Shown here piece after piece: positions 25,792-30,905 of a DNA stretch of 30,905 bases (position 1 is its first letter; each line of letters begins with the position of its first letter). A model generated the notes under the pieces. The model was not told the origin of the DNA, searched no databases, and saw only the letters and a program-made list of their open reading frames with translations. The position numbers and the translations under genes were made by a program. The stretch is from the NCBI GenBank assembly GCA_002452855.1, contig DKFS01000068.1, positions 8,392-39,296 of the forward strand, given 5' to 3'. Origin of the DNA: Sulfurospirillum sp. UBA6790 (GTDB taxonomy: Bacteria > Campylobacterota > Campylobacteria > Campylobacterales > Sulfurospirillaceae).

Positions 25792-26103
25792 TTGGACGCA
25801 GCCGATCAAGAGTATGTCGCACGAAAACTCCTCTCAGGATTTGAAAATCTTTTAGATATTAGCGTGGATTTCGTCGCAGAACTAGGCACGACCAGTATTA
25901 CCATACAAAGACTTCTCAAACTTGAAAAAGGCTCTGTTATTGACCTCGAAAAACCAGCAGGTGAAAGTGTGGAACTCTATATAAACGGTAAAATTTTTGG
26001 AAAAGGTGAAGTAATGGTTTATGAAAAAAATCTTGCGATTCGTATCAATGAAATTTTAGATTCTAAAACCGTCATTCAATACTTTAAAAAAGAGAACCTA
26101 TGA
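25792..26103 (+). CDS. fliN: Flagellar motor switch protein FliN (SpoA domain)
   Basis: A 103-residue protein. The C-terminal 75 residues form a SpoA/FliM-FliN domain: ELGTTSITIQRLLKLEKGSVIDLEKPAGESVELYINGKIFGKGEVMVYEKNLAIRIN, split here as the classic strands with LEKGSVIDL, GESVELYINGK and GEVMVY. FliN forms the C-ring with FliM and FliG at the cytoplasmic base of the flagellum. The start is TTG at 25792, preceded by AAGGA about 7 nt upstream. It overlaps the FliO-like gene by ATGA, the same neighbour relation as HP0584-HP0583 in Helicobacter (from memory). Confidence 0.9.
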   Translation: MDAADQEYVARKLLSGFENLLDISVDFVAELGTTSITIQRLLKLEKGSVIDLEKPAGESVELYINGKIFGKGEVMVYEKNLAIRINEILDSKTVIQYFKKENL

Positions 26104-26969
26104 TAAGACTGATACTTGTACTGTTCGCGCTTTTTTCATGGTTAAATGCTTCTAATTTATTGACTTACAATGTGTATGAAAGAAGTGACCGTGTTGATGT
26201 GATGCTCTCGTTTGACGCACCGCATGAAGGCAGTATTTTACAAAAAAGTGATGCAACATCCATTACGCTTGTGATTAGTGATTTAAGCTACGACAAGATG
26301 ATTGAAAAAAGCATTAACTCTGCGATTATTCAAGAACTTTCTATCGTACCAGAAAAAAACAATGCACTTAAAATTGTCCTCAAAAGCGATAAACGTATCA
26401 GTGTCGTTGCGTCAAAAACCGTTGATGGATTTGGACTACGCATTCGCAGTAGCATTCTTCAAGCACCATCCCAAAGCGCTAATGCCGACACAAAAGCATC
26501 TCCTCTTACCACAGGCTCTTCTTCTATGGGCGATTTGGTAGATACACGCTATATCATCGTTATTGTTGTTTTACTGCTTTTAGTCGTCTTTATGCTTTGG
26601 ATTAAACGTCGTTTGGGCGTTCGAAGTATTCACCCCTCAGCCAACAGCGGCAAATCATGGCTCTTTAACCCAAAAACAGGCTCCAATCAAGAAGTCACGC
26701 TGCTACATAAAAAACCTATCGACAACCAAAACAGTGTGGTCCTCTTTGAATACGGCAATATCAAATACCTCGTCATGACAGGTAATAGCAACGTCTTATT
26801 GGAAAAATTTGAAAACGGCGAAGTTAAAAACGACAGTGAATTTGAAAAAGTGTTTGAAGAAAATCGTCGTCGTTTGGATGATTATTTAAAACTGCAAGAT
26901 TCTAAACTCAATACGTATAAAAATAAAGCTTCCGCGGATTATCCACCTTTTGAAGACACAAAAGCTTAG
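26100..26969 (+). CDS. fliO: FliO-like flagellar export protein with large periplasmic domain
   Basis: A 289-residue protein with an N-terminal signal (MIRLILVLFALFSWLNAS), a periplasmic beta-rich domain (about 20-125), a Ser/Thr/Ala linker, a transmembrane helix (about 151-168, YIIVIVVLLLLVVFMLW) and a cytoplasmic FliO-type module (NQEVTLLHKKPIDNQNSVVL followed by FEYGNIKYLVMTGNSNVLLE). An acidic, charged tail ends the protein. FliO helps assemble the FliPQR export gate. Epsilonproteobacterial FliO proteins carry such an N-terminal periplasmic extension. The assignment rests on domain order and on the overlap with fliN. The AEC transporter gene starts at the very next base. Confidence 0.8.
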   Translation: MIRLILVLFALFSWLNASNLLTYNVYERSDRVDVMLSFDAPHEGSILQKSDATSITLVISDLSYDKMIEKSINSAIIQELSIVPEKNNALKIVLKSDKRISVVASKTVDGFGLRIRSSILQAPSQSANADTKASPLTTGSSSMGDLVDTRYIIVIVVLLLLVVFMLWIKRRLGVRSIHPSANSGKSWLFNPKTGSNQEVTLLHKKPIDNQNSVVLFEYGNIKYLVMTGNSNVLLEKFENGEVKNDSEFEKVFEENRRRLDDYLKLQDSKLNTYKNKASADYPPFEDTKA

Positions 26970-27896
26970 ATGACCATCGCCATTTCTATCTTGTCTATCT
27001 ACGCCTTCATTTTGCTTGGTTTCATGGCAAAACGAACCCTCAAAGAGGAGATGAATGAAAAGGGAATGATTCTTCTTTCCATCTACTTTTTACAGCCCAT
27101 GCTCTCTTTTTGGGGATTATCTAGCCGTCCTATCGATTTTTCCCTGTTACAAATACCTTTTTTGTATATTGCCATTTCGCTGATTTGTGTCGTCATTAGC
27201 TCTGTTATTGCACGACTTTTCTTTGAAGATATTAAAGAGAAATCGATTATCACGATTTGCGTTATTATCGGCAACACGGGAAATTTAGGCATTCCTTTAG
27301 GCATAGCGCTTTTTGGTGATGCCTCTATTTTATACATGAGTATGATTAATATCACGAATGTTTTTATCGTTTATACCTTAGGCGTCTTCTTTTATTCAAG
27401 AGGCAATTTTAGTATCAAACAGTCACTTTTTAACATCATCAAACTGCCTGTGATTTGGTTTGCCGCTATTGCGCTTCTTATGAATATTTTTGATATCAAA
27501 CTCCACCCAGCGATGCAAAAACCTTTGGAGATGGGTGCTTACTGTACCATGGTCATTCAGTTGGTTATTTTCGGAATGTATCTTTACAATATCAAATTGC
27601 GCAATATCAACACCAAACTGCTTTTACATGTAAGCTTCATTAAGTTTATTATTACACCTTTGATTGCGGGTTTTATCCTCTATGGATGGCTCGATTTAGA
27701 CCCAATGATAGCCACGTTGATTTTTATTGAGTTAATCGTTCCGTTAGCTGTGACCAATGTCAATTTAGCGGCACTGTATGAGTGCAAACCTTTAGATGTT
27801 ACGGTATTGGTTTTCTTCACATCGCTTTTTTTTATACCGTTTTTTATTCTTATCAGTAACCTCTTACACTATCTTACTATTGTGAGCTTACCATGA
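26970..27896 (+). CDS. AEC-family transporter (second copy)
   Basis: A 308-residue paralog of the gene at 23173, identical in length and sharing motifs throughout (ISILSIY start, GNTGNLGIPLGIALFG, PLAVTNVNLAALYECKPLDVT). It is a ten-helix inner-membrane carrier, probably for an organic acid; substrate unknown. It begins immediately after the FliO stop and overlaps the next small gene by ATGA, so it is part of the fliN-fliO transcript although no flagellar role is known for the family. A near-palindrome lies at 27623, at the same place as in the first copy. Confidence 0.9.
   Translation: MTIAISILSIYAFILLGFMAKRTLKEEMNEKGMILLSIYFLQPMLSFWGLSSRPIDFSLLQIPFLYIAISLICVVISSVIARLFFEDIKEKSIITICVIIGNTGNLGIPLGIALFGDASILYMSMINITNVFIVYTLGVFFYSRGNFSIKQSLFNIIKLPVIWFAAIALLMNIFDIKLHPAMQKPLEMGAYCTMVIQLVIFGMYLYNIKLRNINTKLLLHVSFIKFIITPLIAGFILYGWLDLDPMIATLIFIELIVPLAVTNVNLAALYECKPLDVTVLVFFTSLFFIPFFILISNLLHYLTIVSLP
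27623..27634. repeat. Palindrome copy (TTTACATGTAAG, 1 mismatch) inside the second AEC gene
   Basis: Read as TTA-CAT-GTA (Leu-His-Val), aligned with the exact copy in the first AEC gene. Confidence 0.65.
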
Positions 27897-28252
27897 ACAT
27901 CAATGACAAAGATGCCAGAGTCAAATACATTAGAGCGTTAGAGCGCTTTTTAAGCAGCTGTGTGAGCGCTTTAAAGAATGAACAGTTTGATTATGAACTC
28001 TTTGTTAAGCGTGCGCAAAAGAGCCTTAAAACGTTGCAAAAAGTAGAAGCAGTGCGATTGGATTCTACCTATACCAATGCTTTACAAAATTACGTCAATT
28101 TAGTGGTATCCCTCATTGCTTCGGATGAAGGAGAACAGGGTGAAAAACATAAGCGACTTCTCAAAGAAGCCAATTTGTTAGAAAAAGAGAAATATCGCGG
28201 TAGTTATAAAAAAGAGAAACACAAAGCACGTGGCTTTGATGATGGATACTAA
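27893..28252 (+). CDS. Small basic protein of unknown function
   Basis: A 119-residue, mostly helical protein that I do not recognise. Residues 1-80 look like an antiparallel helical bundle (VKYIRALERFLSSCVSALKN, then FVKRAQKSLKTLQKVEAVRL); the C-terminus is highly charged and basic (EKEKYRGSYKKEKHKARG), possibly nucleic-acid binding. No signal peptide. It overlaps the second AEC gene by ATGA and its end overlaps the convergent dus gene by 4 bp. Translational coupling and packing support it as real; its role is open. Confidence 0.75.
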   Translation: MNINDKDARVKYIRALERFLSSCVSALKNEQFDYELFVKRAQKSLKTLQKVEAVRLDSTYTNALQNYVNLVVSLIASDEGEQGEKHKRLLKEANLLEKEKYRGSYKKEKHKARGFDDGY

Positions 28253-29184
28253 GAAAAAAAGCTGACAATAGCCTCGCGCATCAAAGCAGGCTCTTCGATA
28301 CGGTTTATACGGTCTCTAAACTCTGAAGCCTCACGAAAGCCTTTTGAATAGGTATGTAAATGCTTACGGAAAATGGACGCGCCTTTTTCTCCATAAAAAT
28401 CGACCATCGCATCAAAATGCTCGACCACGATTTCTAAGATTTTTGTCTTTTCAACCTGGTTGAGTTCATTGTGAATCTGATAAAAAATCCACGGATTTCC
28501 AACGGCTCCTCGTCCAATCATTAAGCTGTTACATCCTGTTATCTCTTTTACATGTAATGCTTTTTCATAACTGGTAATATCACCATTGGCAATCACAGGA
28601 ATTTTAACCGCCGCATTGGCTCGTGCAATCGCTTGATAATCTACCTCAGCCTTATATGCACCTGCACGTGTACGTCCGTGCATACTCATAAAATCAACCC
28701 CAGCACTTTCACATGCCTTTGCAATCTCTTCTGGAATTTTTGTGGTAAAGCCAAGGCGCACTTTCGCACTGGTGTAGCGTTTATTGGAGTATGTTTTAAT
28801 CGTCTCAAGTATATTTTGCATTTTTGGAAGATTGAGCAATAAAGATGAACCTGCTTCTTGGGAGATAATTTTTGGCACGGGACAACCGCAGTTAAGGTCA
28901 ATCCCATCAATGCCTTCAATATCATTTAATACCAATACCGCTTCTTTGATAGCATCTATCTCAGAGCCAGCAATTTGAACGATATAAGGCACTTCCAGCG
29001 GAGATTTTGTCAGCATTTTAAAAGTTTTTTCAGAACCATAGCGCAGTGCATTTGCACTAATCATTTCAGAAAAAGTAACGTCCGCCCCAAATTTTTTAAC
29101 AACAGAACGAAACGGAAGGTCAGTAAAACCAGCAAGGGGAGCAAGGGCTAAAATGCCCTTCTCAAAGTCTATCTCAGAAGTCAT
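28249..29184 (-). CDS. dus: tRNA-dihydrouridine synthase
   Basis: A 311-residue FMN enzyme reducing uridines in the tRNA D-loop. The TIM-barrel motifs are clear: LAPLAGFTDLPFR, the catalytic Cys in DLNCGCPVPKIISQEAGS, KVRLGF, MHGRTRAGAYKAEVDY, VIANGDI and MIGRGAVGNPWIF. It is most like DusB-type enzymes. The start overlaps the stop of the upstream membrane protein gene by 4 bp (29181-29184). The order dus / membrane protein / dksA / rlmH is, from memory, the same as Cj0123c-Cj0126c in C. jejuni. A near-palindrome is embedded at 28547. Confidence 0.95.
   Translation of the reverse strand: MTSEIDFEKGILALAPLAGFTDLPFRSVVKKFGADVTFSEMISANALRYGSEKTFKMLTKSPLEVPYIVQIAGSEIDAIKEAVLVLNDIEGIDGIDLNCGCPVPKIISQEAGSSLLLNLPKMQNILETIKTYSNKRYTSAKVRLGFTTKIPEEIAKACESAGVDFMSMHGRTRAGAYKAEVDYQAIARANAAVKIPVIANGDITSYEKALHVKEITGCNSLMIGRGAVGNPWIFYQIHNELNQVEKTKILEIVVEHFDAMVDFYGEKGASIFRKHLHTYSKGFREASEFRDRINRIEEPALMREAIVSFFS
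28547..28558. repeat. Palindrome copy (TTTACATGTAAT, 1 mismatch) inside dus
   Basis: Read on the minus strand as TTA-CAT-GTA (Leu-His-Val) in the segment ALHVKEITG. Confidence 0.65.
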
Positions 29185-30191
29185 ACGCGCAAAAATTTAT
29201 CGATATCGATGCTTTTACCATTGTCTCTTAAGAAAAGAACGGTTTTAAATTTCACAAATTCATCTTTATCTGAATTTGCTAAAATATCACGAATTTTATC
29301 AATCATTTGCAAGTCATATAAAACATACAAATACGCATCGGCAGCGACAGAGCCTTTGGTGTTATACAGTTTTTCAAATAATGCAATTAAGGCATCAGGC
29401 GTTAGTTTAACTTTGATTTCACGCGCAAGCTCTAAATAATCCGCACGGTCTGCATTAAATTGTTCGAGCATATCTTCAATGGATTTTAAATCCATATCGA
29501 AGCTATCATCTGCATCCAAATAACGCTCCATCATACGACGGAATATACGTTTATCCGTAGGAAAATCATAACGTTTAATTTCATTAAAGCTAGCAAAATT
29601 AATCAACGCATCATACGCTTTTTGACATAACTCACTGTCGGTCTCTTTGCAATTTTTAAGAACCTCAAGTGAGAATTTTGGTTCAACCACTAAGCGATTA
29701 ATCATATTTTTAATCACTAATGGATTGGTCTTTGCAAGACGGTATTTTTTTAAATCTTCATAATTACCATTGGTAATGCTGATAGCAACGGCACATGCTT
29801 TTGCAATCTCTTCTTCGATAAAGGAGGCAGGAACGGATGGGTCAAACTGCATGCTTTGGAGCACTTTGCCTGCAAACTTAAAACCATCTGTTTTATAACT
29901 GACGTTTACTTCTTCGCCCAATATTCTATTTTTTGCAGATTCTTGATACATCTCAAAATCTTTTTTAAGAGCACGCTTGTAGAGAAAATCTTTAAAATTA
30001 TAAAATACTAAATGCGCGATAGAACCAAGAACCAGAATAAACACAGGAACAATCACCCACAATGCCACTGGAAGATTTAACGAGAGACCAAAAAGTGCTA
30101 AGGTATAACTCTCCCCATAAAAGCTATAAACATAAAGCCCTATGGCAACCATATAGATCAGTGATAAAAGGATATAACGTTTAATTCCCAT
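29181..30191 (-). CDS. Conserved inner-membrane protein of unknown function
   Basis: A 336-residue protein with two N-terminal membrane helices (about 5-24 and 39-66), the hairpin resembling LapA-type proteins, followed by a large charged cytoplasmic part that is mainly helical and looks like a repeat-type scaffold (EEEIAKACAVAISI, NPLVIKNMINRL, TPDALIALFEKLYNT, VAADAYLYVLYDL). No catalytic motif is visible. It lies between dksA and dus on one strand, 17 bp after dksA and overlapping dus. As I recall, a homologous membrane protein occupies the same slot in Campylobacter. Function is unknown. Confidence 0.8.
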   Translation of the reverse strand: MGIKRYILLSLIYMVAIGLYVYSFYGESYTLALFGLSLNLPVALWVIVPVFILVLGSIAHLVFYNFKDFLYKRALKKDFEMYQESAKNRILGEEVNVSYKTDGFKFAGKVLQSMQFDPSVPASFIEEEIAKACAVAISITNGNYEDLKKYRLAKTNPLVIKNMINRLVVEPKFSLEVLKNCKETDSELCQKAYDALINFASFNEIKRYDFPTDKRIFRRMMERYLDADDSFDMDLKSIEDMLEQFNADRADYLELAREIKVKLTPDALIALFEKLYNTKGSVAADAYLYVLYDLQMIDKIRDILANSDKDEFVKFKTVLFLRDNGKSIDIDKFLRV

Positions 30192-30208
30192 GTGTTGTCC
30201 TATTTTAC

Positions 30209-30568
30209 TTATTTATTTTTTGCTGACTTCTCAATAATTTCTCTACATACAATACAGTATCTTGCATGTGGTTTTACTTTAAGGCGCTGAAATCCTATCT
30301 CTTCCTCGCACATTTCGCAAATACCGTATGTACCATTTCGGATTTTGTTGAGTGCAAACTCAATCTCATTCAGCTCTTTCATTTGCTGTGTGCTGATAGC
30401 TTGTTCGATCATACGATCTGTACTGACAGAAGCATGATCCGCTTCATCGCCAACCTCACTGTCTTTGAGATCATCGATCTCACGCATTGAATCTTCAATG
30501 TTTTTTTTGATTTGAACTCTTCTTTCTTTAAGAAGGTCTTCAAAATGCTTTAACTCGTGCTCTCTCAT
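30209..30568 (-). CDS. dksA: RNA polymerase-binding transcription factor DksA
   Basis: A 119-residue DksA, short as in Campylobacter. An N-terminal coiled coil has the acidic tip motif DxxDxA (DEADHA, about 41-46) that reaches the polymerase secondary channel. The C-terminal zinc finger has C-x2-C-x17-C-x2-C spacing (CEMC...CIVC). DksA tunes rRNA and amino-acid gene transcription with ppGpp. It lies 42 bp downstream of rlmH and 17 bp upstream of the membrane protein gene, so all four genes are probably co-transcribed. Confidence 0.95.
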   Translation of the reverse strand: MREHELKHFEDLLKERRVQIKKNIEDSMREIDDLKDSEVGDEADHASVSTDRMIEQAISTQQMKELNEIEFALNKIRNGTYGICEMCEEEIGFQRLKVKPHARYCIVCREIIEKSAKNK

Positions 30569-30610
30569 CCTTTGTTTCCTTTAGAAAAAATTGCCCTGCA
30601 TTATAATCAA

Positions 30611-30905
30611 CTATTTATGATAGGGATGGTTGTTTTTTATACACAATCCCCGATAAATTTGTTCAAATAAAACCACTTTCGCGATTTTGTGCGCATATGT
30701 TAATCTACTTAAACTTATAATCTTTTGAGTTTGCCCTAAAAATACCTCGTCAAACCCAAATGCGCCACCAATAAAAAAGTTAATCGTAATATCTTGTTCG
30801 AAAATCAAACTAAACTCTTCACTGCTAAGCGCTTTACCCTCTACATCCAAAGCAACATTGTACCCTTTTAAATAAGGTTCATACGCTTTGGTATAAGACG
30901 CTTTC
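30611..30905 (-). CDS. rlmH: 23S rRNA pseudouridine1915 N3-methyltransferase RlmH, C-terminal part
   Basis: The C-terminal ~97 codons of RlmH, truncated by the window edge; the frame is open to base 30905. Visible SPOUT-fold parts are [14 protein letters not shown], the SAM-binding knot [32 protein letters not shown] and the invariant end NNHPYHK. It methylates pseudouridine 1915 in helix 69 of 23S rRNA on assembled ribosomes. The usual GGADG-type loop reads GGAFG here. Confidence 0.92.
   Translation of the reverse strand, partial: KASYTKAYEPYLKGYNVALDVEGKALSSEEFSLIFEQDITINFFIGGAFGFDEVFLGQTQKIISLSRLTYAHKIAKVVLFEQIYRGLCIKNNHPYHK

Overview
The window reads as a stretch of chromosome from an epsilonproteobacterium (Campylobacterota), most likely Sulfurospirillum or a close relative. 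This is inferred from AT-rich composition, a short DksA, adjacent fliN and FliO-like genes, the dus / membrane protein / dksA / rlmH order that I recall from Campylobacter jejuni, an ArsRS-like two-component system and frequent GTG or TTG starts. No database search was possible. Coding density is high, with many 4-bp ATGA overlaps. I saw no rRNA, tRNA, CRISPR array, phage or IS element.

Layout. 1-2400: the 3' end of an acyl-CoA synthetase gene meets a PAS-GGDEF-EAL gene that overlaps an ErcA-like iron alcohol dehydrogenase gene (to 3544). 3665-6762 (minus strand): a Met-rich Spy/CpxP-like periplasmic protein, an OmpR-type regulator, its sensor kinase and recR. 6914-9390 (plus): dnaJ, a YgjP-type metallopeptidase and a small outer-membrane barrel. 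9417-13447 (minus): a frameshifted HDOD gene, polA and mntP. 13536-18573 (minus): a dicarboxylate-type symporter, uvrA and a TauE/SafE-type permease. 18771-20776 (plus): a TPP riboswitch and thiC. 20877-24799: accessory genes, namely a Sel1-repeat protein, a BrnT/CopG-type toxin-antitoxin pair, a HutZ-like heme-utilisation protein, an AEC transporter, an unknown small protein and a NifO-like ArsC-fold protein. 24941-28252 (plus): mdaB, then fliN, fliO, a second AEC transporter and a small unknown gene in a tight operon. 28249-30905 (minus): dus, a membrane protein, dksA and partial rlmH.

The most striking signal is not a gene. A 12-bp perfect palindrome, TTTACATGTAAA, occurs nine times exactly and six more times with one mismatch. 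From base composition alone I would expect about 0.007 exact copies. It lies both between and inside genes. At three unrelated genes (dnaJ, polA and an AEC transporter) it ends exactly 9 nt before the start codon, so that its last bases merge with the ribosome-binding region. Two copies lie 16 bp apart between the divergent thiC and permease promoters, and one contains the thiC stop codon. This looks like a genome-wide binding, organising or uptake motif.

Other points of note are a four-box direct-repeat operator (10-11 bp period) upstream of the Spy-like gene and its two-component system, a single-base frameshift in the HDOD gene, and the ErcA / c-di-GMP enzyme gene overlap.
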